From positions 186,001-250,000 of the forward strand of contig NZ_AP018821.1 in the NCBI RefSeq assembly GCF_024349785.1: DNA of 64,000 nucleotides. Direction: 5' to 3'. The DNA comes from Sphingomonas bisphenolicum (GTDB lineage: Bacteria; Pseudomonadota; Alphaproteobacteria; Sphingomonadales; Sphingomonadaceae). Of the stretch, positions 29,239-38,026 are shown piece by piece. How positions within the stretch are numbered: the stretch's first letter is position 1; every line of letters starts with the position of its first letter. The position numbers were made by a program, and so were the translations under genes. The notes beneath the pieces are model-generated. The model was given only the letters and a program-made list of their open reading frames with translations, made no database searches and was not told the origin of the DNA.

Positions 29239-30141
29239 ATGACCACGCTGTCCGTTTCTGCCCGTCCGCCTTCCACACTGTTGCTGCGGGCCGCCCCCTA
29301 TGCGGCCCTTGCCTGTTCGATAACGGCATTCTGCATTGGCACGTCCTACGGCAAGCAACTGTTCCCGATCGTCGGCGCGACAGGCACGATCGCGTATCGC
29401 GTCGGCTTTTCCGCGCTGATCCTATTGCTGGTGTTCCGCCCCTGGCGCCTGTCGCTGACCCGTGCGGACCTGTTCGCAACGATGCGCTATGGTGTGGTTC
29501 TGGGGCTGATGAACCTCAGCTTCTACCTCGCCATCCGCACGATTCCCCTGGGCCTTGCCATCGCGATCGAGTTCCTCGGCCCCCTGACGGTATCACTCCT
29601 CTATTCGCGCCGCCCGGGACAACTGGCGATGGTGGCGATGGCCGCGATCGGACTGGCCCTGCTTCTGCCTTTACATGAATCGCCTCACGCGCTCGATCCG
29701 GCCGGGGTGGGCTTCGCGCTGATGACGGGCCTGTGCTGGGGGCTCTATATCGTGTTCGGCAAGAAAACGACGCATCTCCCGGGCGGCCAGGCTGTCGCGC
29801 TCGGCATGGCGACCGCGGCCCTGGTCGTCGTTCCGTTCGGCATCGTCGAGGCGGGCGCGACCCTGCTCGCCCCTTCGCTGGTCCTCACCGGTCTCGTCAC
29901 CGCCGTGCTTTCCAGCGCCTTGCCCTATTCGCTCGAGATGATCGCGCTCAAGCAGATCCCAGCGAACCGGTTCGGCGTGCTCATGAGCCTTGAACCCGCC
30001 GCCGGCGCCGTGGCAGGCGGCGTGTTGCTGGGCGAAATTCTTCTGCCCATGCAGTGGCTGGCCGTGGCGCTCGTCGTTGCCGCTTCAGCGGGATCGGTAC
30101 TGCTGGGCGATGCCAAGGCGGATCTGCCGCCGGCGCAGTAG
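29239..30141 (+). CDS. EamA/RhtA-type amino-acid exporter
   Basis: A 300-aa inner-membrane transporter with about ten helices in two EamA repeats (residues about 20-140 and 155-290). FYLAIRTIPLGLAIAIEFLG and ALKQIPANRFGVLMSLEP match the RhtA threonine/homoserine efflux group. It is divergent from the Lrp-type gene, the usual layout for an amino-acid-responsive exporter. Substrate is inferred from family only. Confidence 0.9.
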   Translation: MTTLSVSARPPSTLLLRAAPYAALACSITAFCIGTSYGKQLFPIVGATGTIAYRVGFSALILLLVFRPWRLSLTRADLFATMRYGVVLGLMNLSFYLAIRTIPLGLAIAIEFLGPLTVSLLYSRRPGQLAMVAMAAIGLALLLPLHESPHALDPAGVGFALMTGLCWGLYIVFGKKTTHLPGGQAVALGMATAALVVVPFGIVEAGATLLAPSLVLTGLVTAVLSSALPYSLEMIALKQIPANRFGVLMSLEPAAGAVAGGVLLGEILLPMQWLAVALVVAASAGSVLLGDAKADLPPAQ

Positions 30142-30160
30142 TCCTGCCCGCAGCCCACCG

Positions 30161-30355
30161 CTAATCGTCAGCCGAGACGCTGTCTTTCCCTGAGGGCCGA
30201 TCATAAATGGGGGGCGGCACGCGCCAGGCGCCTTTATGATCCATCTCGATCGGCAAATCGCATCGCTCGCAGAACGCTTTGTACTGGCCCTGCTTGTCGC
30301 GCGCTATGGAAGCGGAAGACGGCTTATGCCCAACCAGAAGACAACGCACATACAT
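30161..30355 (-). CDS. Small Cys/His protein (hypothetical, possible zinc binder)
   Basis: A 64-aa frame with Cys and His placed as in small zinc proteins (VRCLLVGHKP and FCERCDLP), then a Trp/Pro-rich tail. This resembles short prophage or DUF1660-like proteins, but the match is weak. It ends convergent with the exporter gene. Confidence 0.55.
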   Translation of the reverse strand: MYVRCLLVGHKPSSASIARDKQGQYKAFCERCDLPIEMDHKGAWRVPPPIYDRPSGKDSVSADD

Positions 30356-30489
30356 GGTCCACGTCTAACGCGATCGACGGGACATTTGTAGCACCCGCGA
30401 GTCAATTCCCAACGCACTAACCGATGTACCTGTCACGCGCGCTTCAGCGGAAAGGCGGAACCGACGTTCTCGGCTCCGCCGTCCTGTCG

Positions 30490-30675
30490 TCAGGCCGCCG
30501 AGCTCTGGGCGCGACCGCGATCCATGGCCGTCAGTCGATCCTTAGCGGCGAGCTTGAGCTTCTTGAGACGCGCGACCAGAAGCTGGTCGGGTACAGGCCG
30601 CCGCAGTTCCTGCTCGATCTCTGCCTCCAGCCGGGCGTGCTCCTCGCGCAGATGGTTCAGATAATGGTCGGACAT
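30490..30675 (-). CDS. DUF465 (YdcH-like) small helical protein
   Basis: A 61-aa protein starting at ATG 30673-30675, right after GGAGAAGACG. It is one long helical hairpin: HLREEHARLEAEIEQE, a proline turn, then LLVARLKKLKLAAKDRL, the signature of DUF465. Function unknown; family members are common small proteins in proteobacteria. Confidence 0.85.
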   Translation of the reverse strand: MSDHYLNHLREEHARLEAEIEQELRRPVPDQLLVARLKKLKLAAKDRLTAMDRGRAQSSAA

Positions 30676-30883
30676 CGTCTTCTCCATGCCAGGTTGTGAC
30701 TATGTACGCGTTCTCGCGCACAGCCTGAGAATAGGTGCGCGCTTTTCCCTTTTCCAGTGATTCCAGAGACGTCTGGCCGACATCAGCATGGCTTGGTCTG
30801 GCACCCCGGCAATCGTACAGCAACACGCCGCCTGGGCGTCAAAGCACCACCATCGTCTCAGCAAAGATTTGGACAATCTCCCC

Positions 30884-31300
30884 ATGGATCGCTTCTTCAC
30901 CGCCATCGCCACCCGCTCCGCCACGATCATGGGCCAGCCGCTGGCTTTCATTCTCTCGACCCTGTTCATCATTCTCTGGGCAGTCAGCGGACCATTCCTG
31001 AATTATTCCGACACCTGGCAGCTCATCGTGAACACCGCGACGACCGTCCTGACCTTTCTCGCCGTTTTCCTCATCCAGAACAGCCAGAACCGCGATGGTG
31101 CCGCGATGCAGGCCAAGCTCGACGAAATCATCCGCGCGCTCGACAAGGCGCGCGTCGAGTTCGTGGGCATCGAGCATCTGACCGACGCCCAGATCGCCAA
31201 AATTCGGGAAGCCCTGGAGAACGACATCCGCAATGAAGCAGACGACGACAAGGATCGGACCGTCACCCGCACCGTGGAAACTCTGCTCAAACGCTACTGA
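30884..31300 (+). CDS. Low-affinity iron permease family protein
   Basis: The 138-aa product (MDRFFTAIAT) has two membrane helices (residues about 17-38 and 48-66), then FLIQNSQNRDGAAMQAKLDEI, the conserved motif of the bacterial low-affinity iron permease (PF04120-like) family, and a helical cytoplasmic tail with LTDAQIAKIREAL. Whether these small homologues move iron is not established. Confidence 0.88.
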   Translation: MDRFFTAIATRSATIMGQPLAFILSTLFIILWAVSGPFLNYSDTWQLIVNTATTVLTFLAVFLIQNSQNRDGAAMQAKLDEIIRALDKARVEFVGIEHLTDAQIAKIREALENDIRNEADDDKDRTVTRTVETLLKRY

Positions 31301-31392
31301 CAAGCGCGCAGCGCCCATTCGGAGCGCAGGCGCCTCATGATGCTTAGGTCAGGGCGTCCGCCAGACACCCCGGTTGGTTAATCTGGCTGGCG

Positions 31393-31947
31393 TTAGAGGC
31401 CCTTGGCCATATTGAGGTGCGCAGTGACGATCGGCACGAGCTCTGACGCAAAGGTCTTGAGGGATGCAACGTCGCCGCTTGCCGCATAGGCCTTGAGCGC
31501 ATCCAATGTCTTCTGGTGGCCATCGGCCTGAAGGCGCGCATAGGCACGATCAAATTCGGCGCCCGACTTGGTTTGCAGATCGGCGAGCTCCTGCTGCTGG
31601 GCCGGAGTCAACGCCGCATCAGGCGTGATCGCCGGCGTCGCGGCCGCGGCCGCCGTTTTGAGCTTCGCAGTCGAGTCCGTGTGGGCCTTGATCATCTGCT
31701 CGGCGAAGGACTTGATCTTTGCGGACTGCGCCTTGCTCGCCGCGAGTTTTGACGTCTCGATCTCGAAAGCGTCGCTTGCTGCCGCCGTGTTTGCAAAGGC
31801 CTGTCCCGGGCTCAGGACCGCAGGTGCCGGCGCGGCAGGTTCGGCCGCGGAGGTCGCTGCCGTGTTCTCGACAGGCTCGGCCTTCTTGCCGCAAGCGGAA
31901 AGGCAAAGCGCGGCGGCCGAAAGAGACACCAAAAGAAGCGGTTTCAT
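31393..31947 (-). CDS. DUF4142 lipoprotein
   Basis: The ATG at 31945-31947 starts a 184-aa product with a lipoprotein signal (SAAALCLSAC lipobox), an Ala/Pro linker and a helical DUF4142 domain (AFANTAAASDAFEIETSKLA, FAEQMIKAHTDSTAKL, LKTFASELVPIVTAHL). DUF4142 proteins are ferritin-like four-helix periplasmic proteins of unknown role, often stress-linked. Confidence 0.9.
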   Translation of the reverse strand: MKPLLLVSLSAAALCLSACGKKAEPVENTAATSAAEPAAPAPAVLSPGQAFANTAAASDAFEIETSKLAASKAQSAKIKSFAEQMIKAHTDSTAKLKTAAAAATPAITPDAALTPAQQQELADLQTKSGAEFDRAYARLQADGHQKTLDALKAYAASGDVASLKTFASELVPIVTAHLNMAKGL

Positions 31948-32085
31948 GAATAACTCCCCCATTCGAGCAGGACGCCTGCTCAACGCGGACCAGGCTTCAT
32001 CGTTCCAGCGGCGGACCTTTTCGAACGCGGGACGTTACACCCCTGCCCGCCCGCAGCGCGGCAAGAGACCCAAGGAGACGAGACG

Positions 32086-32508
32086 ATGAGCATCTTCGGC
32101 AACATCCTGAGCAAGATCTTCCACCCGAACGCGGCCAAGGCCGCGCCCGCGAATCCTGCACCCTCCGCCGCGCCTGCCGCGCCAAGTCCCGCCCCAGTCC
32201 CCACGACTCCCGCTCCGGCCGCCACCGCCGCTGCACCGGCGCAAACATCGGTCGACGTCGGGCCCGTCCTGGAGGCTATGGCCGCAATGAAAGACGATGA
32301 TGGCGGCAACTACAAGAACTCGATCGTCGATCTCCTGAAGCTTCTCGATCTCGATTCCAGTCTCACCGCCCGAAAGGAGCTGGCCGAGGAACTCGGGGTG
32401 AATGCCGGCGAACCCGGTTCAGCCGAACAGAATATCGCGCTTCACCGCGCCGTCATGGATAAGCTTGCCGAAAATGGCGGCATTGTTCCCGACGACATGC
32501 GCAATTAG
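32086..32508 (+). CDS. DUF3597 family protein
   Basis: A 140-aa protein with a typical N-terminal MSIFGNILSKIF, a long Ala/Pro linker (residues about 16-55), and a C-terminal globular domain ending LHRAVMDKLAENGGIVPDDM. This is the DUF3597 pattern. An AAGGAGACG ribosome site precedes the ATG. Function unknown; the C-terminal domain resembles small peptidoglycan-associated modules. Confidence 0.9.
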   Translation: MSIFGNILSKIFHPNAAKAAPANPAPSAAPAAPSPAPVPTTPAPAATAAAPAQTSVDVGPVLEAMAAMKDDDGGNYKNSIVDLLKLLDLDSSLTARKELAEELGVNAGEPGSAEQNIALHRAVMDKLAENGGIVPDDMRN

Positions 32509-32650
32509 GCGGTTGCGCCTCGCGGCTGTTCCAGCGGAGCAGCCGCATTGCCGCAACGACGATCCAGTGACGAAGGCTGCGAGGCGTGCAGGCCGGGCAG
32601 GTCCCGGATATAGCTTGGCGCGCCTGCGAGGGAGGCATATTGCCGAACCC

Positions 32651-33007
32651 ATGACAAACACACGCAACATTCTTGTCGTTGAGGACGAACCGCTCATCGC
32701 CATGATGCTCGAGGATTTCATCGACATGATGGGTCATCGGATCGGCGCGGCCGTAGGAAGCGTTGCCGACGCGCTCGCCGAGATCGAAGCGCAGAGCTTT
32801 GACCTCGCCATCCTCGACCTCAACCTGGGAAAGGAAACCTCCTGGCCGGTCGCCGACGCGCTTCAGGATCGCGGCATCCCGTTCGTCCTTGCCACGGGTG
32901 GCAACCTCCAGGCGCCGTCGGAGCGCCATGCTGGCGCCCGGACCCTGACCAAGCCCTATACTTACGAGAACGTACAGGCTTCGATCGACGCGCTCGCGGG
33001 CGTGTAA
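32651..33007 (+). CDS. Single-domain response regulator
   Basis: A 118-aa stand-alone receiver: acidic pair in VVEDEPLIAMM, phospho-acceptor Asp in LAILDLNLG, Thr in VLATGG and Lys in LTKPYTY. There is no output domain. GGGAGG is about 14 bases upstream. It may accept phosphate from the hybrid kinases at 20-25 kb, but that link is inference. Confidence 0.88.
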   Translation: MTNTRNILVVEDEPLIAMMLEDFIDMMGHRIGAAVGSVADALAEIEAQSFDLAILDLNLGKETSWPVADALQDRGIPFVLATGGNLQAPSERHAGARTLTKPYTYENVQASIDALAGV

Positions 33008-33026
33008 GAAAGCCGCATGCGCGGCG

Positions 33027-34226
33027 TCAGGCCGCCGTCGCGCCCGCCGCCTGCCCTGGCTTCAGAACGATCTTCGTATAGCTGTCCTGCTCGTCGTGGA
33101 ATTTCTGATAGCCGAGTGGCCCGTCCTCGAGCGCCATGCGGTGGCTGATAAGGAAGGTTGAATCGATCTTGTCCTCCGCGATCGCGGCATAGAGCGGCTG
33201 CAGATAGCGCTGCACATGCGTCTGGCCGGTCTTGAGGGTCAGGCCCTTCTCCATCAGCGCGCCCAAGGGGAACTTGTCGACGAAGCCGCCATAGACGGCG
33301 GGCATAGAGACACGCCCGCCCTTGCGGGTCGCCAGGATCACCTGCCGGATGGCGTGGATGCGATCGGTCCCCAGGAAGGTGGACGCCTTGATCTGGTCGA
33401 TGATATTGTCGGCAAAGGCGCCGTGCGCCTCAAGGCCCACGCAGTCGATCGCCGCGTCGGGGCCGATCCCGCCCGTCATCTCCATCAGCGCCTCGTAGAC
33501 CTTGCTCTCCTCGAAATTGACGGTCTCGGCACCGAATTTGCGCGCAAGTTCCAGGCGGCGGGGGAAATGATCGATCGCGATGACCCGCTCGGCGCCCATC
33601 AGGAAAGCCGACTGCACCGCGAACAGGCCGACCGGACCGCAGCCCCAGACAGTCACCGTGTCGCCCGGCTCGATCTCGGCATTCTCTGCCGCCATCCAGC
33701 CCGTCGGGAGAATGTCCGAGAGGAACAGCACCTTTTCGTCCGGAATGCTCTCGTCGGGAATGACGAGCGGGCCAACATCAGAGAAGGGCACGCGGACATA
33801 TTCGGCCTGCCCGCCGGCATAGCCTCCGGTCATGTGGCTGTAGCCGAACAGGCCGGGCATCGGATGGCCATAGCCCTCGCGCCCGATATCCTGGTTGTCG
33901 GCCGGGTTCGCATTCTCGCAGGCCGAATATTGCGTCTTCGAACAGTGGTAGCAGCTGCCGCACGAGATGGTGAACGGCACGACGACGCGCTGTCCGGCCT
34001 TGAGGCTGCTCTTGGGCCCGGCCTCGACGACTTCGCCCATGAACTCGTGGCCGAGAATGTCGCCCTTCTGCATCGTCGGGATATAGCCGTCGTAAAGATG
34101 CAAGTCCGACCCGCAGATCGCGGTGGAGGTCACGCGGATGATCGCATCGCGCGGATTGACGATCGCGGGATCGTCGACGGTATCGCAGCGCACGTCGTGC
34201 TTGCCGTGCCAGGTGATCGCCTTCAT
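33027..34226 (-). CDS. Zinc-dependent alcohol/formaldehyde dehydrogenase-like protein
   Basis: A 399-aa medium-chain dehydrogenase. The catalytic zinc ligands are in [11 protein letters not shown] and GHEFMGEV; the structural zinc site is the four-Cys lobe [15 protein letters not shown]; the Rossmann fold shows [15 protein letters not shown]. The insertion after the Cys lobe and overall length match glutathione-independent formaldehyde dehydrogenase-like enzymes. It is followed upstream by an SRPBCC gene 5 bases away. Substrate not known. Confidence 0.9.
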   Translation of the reverse strand: MKAITWHGKHDVRCDTVDDPAIVNPRDAIIRVTSTAICGSDLHLYDGYIPTMQKGDILGHEFMGEVVEAGPKSSLKAGQRVVVPFTISCGSCYHCSKTQYSACENANPADNQDIGREGYGHPMPGLFGYSHMTGGYAGGQAEYVRVPFSDVGPLVIPDESIPDEKVLFLSDILPTGWMAAENAEIEPGDTVTVWGCGPVGLFAVQSAFLMGAERVIAIDHFPRRLELARKFGAETVNFEESKVYEALMEMTGGIGPDAAIDCVGLEAHGAFADNIIDQIKASTFLGTDRIHAIRQVILATRKGGRVSMPAVYGGFVDKFPLGALMEKGLTLKTGQTHVQRYLQPLYAAIAEDKIDSTFLISHRMALEDGPLGYQKFHDEQDSYTKIVLKPGQAAGATAA

Positions 34227-34231
34227 CGCGC

Positions 34232-34795
34232 TTACTTTCCTTCTTCTGCGAGGATGCGCGGATTACGCGCGTTGGTAGCGATTTCGCCGGTTTCCATAAG
34301 CTGCTTGAACCGGCGCAGGTCGCGCCGCGTCTGGATCCTTGGCTCGCGCTGGAAGAGCTTGGCGACCAGTTCGCCGATCACGCCGCCGGGCGGATCATAG
34401 GCGATCACGGCGCGCACGACGGTGCCGCGCCGCCCAGCATCGCGAAACTCGATCCGGCCGCTATTGGCGACGTCGGCGCCCTCGGCAGACTGCCATGTTA
34501 TTTCCTCGCCCGGGACGTCCTTGGTGATGACCGACTCCCAGGACACTTCGCGGCCCGCCGGTGCCTTCACGGTCCAGCGCGACCGATCGCGGTCGATCGG
34601 CTCGATCGAGACGATATTGTCCATGAATGAAACCAGGTTCGTGGGATCGCGCCAGAAATCATAGAGCTCGCGCGCCGGTCGGTTGATCGTGACCGCCTCG
34701 GCCAGCAGCTTGCGATCGGGATCGGCGGTTTTCGACGCGGTGACGGGGGCGTCATCCTGTCCGGCGGTTCGGCTGCGGGTTTCAGAATCTGTCAT
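34232..34795 (-). CDS. SRPBCC (cyclase/dehydrase-like) family protein
   Basis: A 187-aa protein. After a polar N-terminus, residues about 30-150 match the membrane-associated SRPBCC group: [22 protein letters not shown], then [18 protein letters not shown] and [13 protein letters not shown]. It is the first gene of a two-gene unit with the dehydrogenase downstream. Such proteins bind small hydrophobic molecules; the ligand is unknown. Confidence 0.88.
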   Translation of the reverse strand: MTDSETRSRTAGQDDAPVTASKTADPDRKLLAEAVTINRPARELYDFWRDPTNLVSFMDNIVSIEPIDRDRSRWTVKAPAGREVSWESVITKDVPGEEITWQSAEGADVANSGRIEFRDAGRRGTVVRAVIAYDPPGGVIGELVAKLFQREPRIQTRRDLRRFKQLMETGEIATNARNPRILAEEGK

Positions 34796-34913
34796 GGCTG
34801 CGGATCTCCTTCGTTCGGGAACGTCACCGCGTAGCGGGGGTTCCGATCGATGCCAGGATCACGGACCTCCCAAACGACCGATCGGACGTCTGGCCAAGCG
34901 ATAGGAGAGCAAG

Positions 34914-35513
34914 CTGGAAGACGCCGCCGGATGGATCGCCCCGATCGCGACGATGATCGCCGCCATGATGACAGCCGCCAATCTCGGTGCTCGCGTCACC
35001 GGCTGGGGCTTCGTCGTCTTTACGCTAGGCTCGATCTGTTGGTCCGTGGTCGGGCTCTCGACCGGGCAGACAAATCTGCTGGCGACCAACGGCTTCCTGA
35101 CGCTGGTCAACCTGATTGGCATCTGGCGCTGGCTAGGCCGGCAGCGCGCCTATGAAGATGGCGGCCAGTCCGCCAGCGAAGCGAGCCGACGCTCGGCGCT
35201 GCCCACGCTCTTTACGGCCACCGGGATCACGGGCCTCCCCGTCACGGCATCGGATGGCGAGGTGGTCGGCACCGTGGTCGAGGCCCTGGTGACCTGCGCG
35301 GACGGCACCGTGAGCTACGTGGTCATACGCTCAGGCGGCGTGGGCGGCATTGGCGAGACCCTGCGCGCAGTCGCACGCAGCGATCTCGACTTTGGCTGCA
35401 AGGGCTTCACCCTGCATCATGAGAGGACATGGTTCGAGGCGCTGCCTGAGCTCGCCGATGGCGACTGGCCCGCGGCGCCCCAGGCGGCGGGCACGACGCC
35501 GGCACGCAGCTAG
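34914..35513 (+). CDS. PRC-barrel domain membrane protein (possible CTG start)
   Basis: The product has two N-terminal membrane helices (VTGWGFVVFTLGSICWSVVG and NGFLTLVNLIGIWRWLG) and a C-terminal PRC-barrel (ASDGEVVGTVVEALVTCADG, YVVIRSGGV). The first ATG in frame is at 34953, but a CTG at 34914 follows AGGAG by six bases and adds 13 residues (LEDAAGWIAPIAT) that continue smoothly into the protein. An in-frame stop lies just before. I give the longer form; translation may start at 34953. Confidence 0.75.
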   Translation: MEDAAGWIAPIATMIAAMMTAANLGARVTGWGFVVFTLGSICWSVVGLSTGQTNLLATNGFLTLVNLIGIWRWLGRQRAYEDGGQSASEASRRSALPTLFTATGITGLPVTASDGEVVGTVVEALVTCADGTVSYVVIRSGGVGGIGETLRAVARSDLDFGCKGFTLHHERTWFEALPELADGDWPAAPQAAGTTPARS

Positions 35514-35613
35514 ACGGTCGAGTGGTCACAGCGTCGTGGTTCGACTCTCGGTAGTCACCATGCCTTGCTGAACGAGGAGAGAGACGGCAGACTTGCAGGA
35601 GGGGGCGACGATC

Positions 35614-36501
35614 ATGCAGGACGGCTTTGCGCGGATCTCCGCGCCCGAATTTCTTTCCATCTCCCTGGACAACGCGCTTCCGCCGCTGCCCGGCGAGAAG
35701 CCTGAGCGGATCGCCTCGGATCTTGGGCGCGGCCTGTGGTCGCTGATGGCGCGCGCCGGCCGCAACGTGTTGCCGGGGCCCGCCCACAGAAGCGAACTTG
35801 CCCTCACGGACGAGCTCGATGCGCTCGTGGAGGCTGCCGGCCAGGTGGTTCTCACCAGCGGCCACCGCCTGAGCGAACTCCTCTGGACCCGCAGCGGCCC
35901 CTACTGGAACGGCGCGCTAGCCCGCACGCTCATCCTGCAGCAGGCGCGGCAGGGCTTTCTTCTGCTACTCGCCCAGGCGGTCGCGCCGCGCGCCGTCCTT
36001 TTCGGCCATGCCTCGCCGCTGGTCGTGGAACTCGGCATCGAGGGTGATTTGGACCTCCCAGGTCCTCATCTCGTGCTGCTCGTCTGTACGGTCGATCCGA
36101 CAGGCAAGGCGGTGGCGCGGCGCGGTTATGCGCAAGCCATCAAGAGCGCGCGCTGCTTCATGCCGGTGGGAGCGGCCTTCGAGCGGGACGCGCTCGAGGC
36201 GCTCATCGCGCTCCGCGACAAACTCGACTGTCACGGTGTGGACTGCATGATCATGCGGGACCTTGGCGAGGACGGCCTCGCCCGCCAATGGAAAGTCGGC
36301 CTGCGGCGCGAGGAGACGATAATCGGCCAGCTGCGAATCGTGCTTCCAGGGGACGCTGGGATCGCGGAGGATGGGGAGATGGGGGCTGCGATGGCCGAGG
36401 ACGGGGCGTATGCCCTGACGCCAGCGAATTTCGAGGATGGGCGCTTCGTCGCCTGGCTTGAGCGGGAAATCGGCAAAAATGGCGCGGCGAACGGCGAATG
36501 A
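35614..36501 (+). CDS. Uncharacterised protein, shorter paralogue of the 16.0-kb gene
   Basis: A 295-aa protein from ATG 35614, which follows AGGAGGGGG. The middle part (GPHLVLLVCTVDPTGKA through CFMPVGAAFERDALEAL) lines up by eye with the 431-aa protein at 16013, including a conserved GP-x-LVL strand, a PV-x(3)-FER motif and a following helix-strand pair. It lacks the Cys patches and the RPDFLLEA tail of the longer protein. No membrane segment. Function unknown. Confidence 0.72.
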   Translation: MQDGFARISAPEFLSISLDNALPPLPGEKPERIASDLGRGLWSLMARAGRNVLPGPAHRSELALTDELDALVEAAGQVVLTSGHRLSELLWTRSGPYWNGALARTLILQQARQGFLLLLAQAVAPRAVLFGHASPLVVELGIEGDLDLPGPHLVLLVCTVDPTGKAVARRGYAQAIKSARCFMPVGAAFERDALEALIALRDKLDCHGVDCMIMRDLGEDGLARQWKVGLRREETIIGQLRIVLPGDAGIAEDGEMGAAMAEDGAYALTPANFEDGRFVAWLEREIGKNGAANGE

Positions 36502-37011
36502 CGCGGAAGGGTCTTTCTGGATCACACGAACAGGAGAGCCGGTGAGTGCGGCCCGCAGCGCTGGCCGGCGCCGCGAGCCGCTTGAGCCCCCCGCTCTGTC
36601 TTCCCGATACACAGAGGACCACCGTTACCAATGAGCTAAAGGCGGAGCATTCCTGGAGGCTCCCTTTCTGCCCAGACGCGTTTGTTCGCCAGACGCCCAA
36701 AGATGACATAGCGATATCGTTCATGAGGGCGCCGGCAGGCATCATGGCTTGGCCTTATCGGCCAGCTTTGGTAGACCGCCAACGCGCTGCGAAAAGGGCG
36801 GCGCCGGGACTGCTAATCCCGCGAACGCGAGCAACTCGGAACCATCGGTTCCCGGGGTGCCGCTGCGCATGTCCAGACCTCAGGGTTAAAGGTGGCGGCG
36901 CATGTGTGTTCGCATGTTAGCAGCTCCGGCGGCTCCCGCGTCCAGTGCGCGGGAGTTCGGGAGATCGCTCCTTACGCTTTCGCTTCGACAGTTTGACAGG
37001 AAGGTCAGGCG
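36502..37011. other. 510-base stretch without a convincing gene
   Basis: Open frames here are short and lack supporting motifs. It contains several hairpins: CTCTGT/ACAGAG around 36593-36616 and a five-base-pair stem CGGGA/TCCCG at 36805-36821 with the 7-base loop CTGCTAA, which looks like a tRNA anticodon arm. No D-arm, T-arm or acceptor stem can be fitted, so I do not call a tRNA. It may be remnant DNA. Confidence 0.5.
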
Positions 37012-37212
37012 ATGAATGCGAGTGACACACGGGGCCCGGCGGTGGCAGTTGGCCTGATGCGCATGGCGCTGACTTTCCTCGACGAGATCGACGACGATAT
37101 GGTGATCGCGAGGCTTCAGCATGCCATCGACACCGCGCTCGCCAAAGGCGGGTTTGAGGATATTGATCCCAGAAGCGCGGCGCTTATCGCCGCCATGCCC
37201 CTCGACAGCTAA
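37012..37212 (+). CDS. Small hypothetical protein
   Basis: A 66-aa frame with AGGAAGG about ten bases ahead of the ATG. The sequence is soluble and helical (VGLMRMALTFLDEIDDDMVIARLQHAI), ending DPRSAALIAAMPLDS. It has normal amino-acid make-up for a real small protein. I do not recognise a family. Confidence 0.6.
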   Translation: MNASDTRGPAVAVGLMRMALTFLDEIDDDMVIARLQHAIDTALAKGGFEDIDPRSAALIAAMPLDS

Positions 37213-37370
37213 GCGCGCCGGGCTGCGCGCAGCGCCCCGGCACCGGGATGAGACTGCGAATGCCATCGTCTCCCGTTCGATTCCGACGTCCCGAGGTTCG
37301 TTGCTCACACGAGCGGCTGGCTGTTATCGTTCCTGAACAGAATCTCACCAGCAGATAGATGAGGCGCAGC

Positions 37371-37922
37371 ATGACCGACACGGACCTCCACCGGCTCGCT
37401 CATTCCCTCCTTGGCAAGTCGGCCGACGCGCTCGAGCCCGAAGAAGCCAATGTCCTTATCGATATTCGCGACCAGCTGCCGACCAGCCAGGACGTCGCGG
37501 ATGCGGCCGATGAACGTGCGACCGTGGGAGAACGGCTAGCGGACCGGGTCGCCGCCATCGGCGGGTCATGGGGGTTCATCATCGGTTTCGCGCTCGTCCT
37601 GTTCGGATGGATGATCCTAAACACCGATATTCTCGGCCATTTCCATCTCGCCTTCGATCCCTATCCCTATATCTTCCTGAACCTGATGCTCTCGATGCTG
37701 GCCGCCGTGCAGGCGCCGATCATCATGATGAGCCAGAACCGGCAGGCGGCGAAGGACCGATTGGGAGCTAGCCTGGATTATGAGGTCAATCTCCGTGCGG
37801 AGCTCGAGATCATGCGCATCCACGAAAAACTCGATGACCTGATCATGGCCCGCCTGGACGAACTGGCGGCCGGGCAGGAGGCGCTGTTCGCGCATCTCGG
37901 CGTGACACGCCGAGACCGTTGA
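37371..37922 (+). CDS. DUF1003 family membrane protein
   Basis: The 183-aa product (start MTDTDLHRL) matches DUF1003: LADRVAAIGGSWGFIIGF, two membrane helices (residues about 66-84 and 100-118), FDPYPYIFLNLMLSMLAAVQAPIIMMSQNRQ, the family hallmark, then a helical C-terminus. Function unknown; often found with stress genes. Confidence 0.93.
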   Translation: MTDTDLHRLAHSLLGKSADALEPEEANVLIDIRDQLPTSQDVADAADERATVGERLADRVAAIGGSWGFIIGFALVLFGWMILNTDILGHFHLAFDPYPYIFLNLMLSMLAAVQAPIIMMSQNRQAAKDRLGASLDYEVNLRAELEIMRIHEKLDDLIMARLDELAAGQEALFAHLGVTRRDR

Positions 37923-38026
37923 GTCCCGGGCGTGAAACCCAGATTAGGATTTTTCGCCATCGCAGATTGCTGGAGATGGGCCGTGCGCATGAGCCCGGTC
38001 CGTGTCCTGACTGACGCTTCGCCCCA

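Noticed and set aside
36593..36650. tRNA-like D-arm on the minus strand (TAGCTCATTGGTAACGG)
   Set aside because: The next segment does not form an anticodon stem or T-arm; the visible stem CTCTGT/ACAGAG has an 11-base loop.
36770..36870. tRNA-Ser(GCT)
   Set aside because: Only the anticodon arm fits; no T-loop, D-arm or acceptor pairing could be built on either strand.
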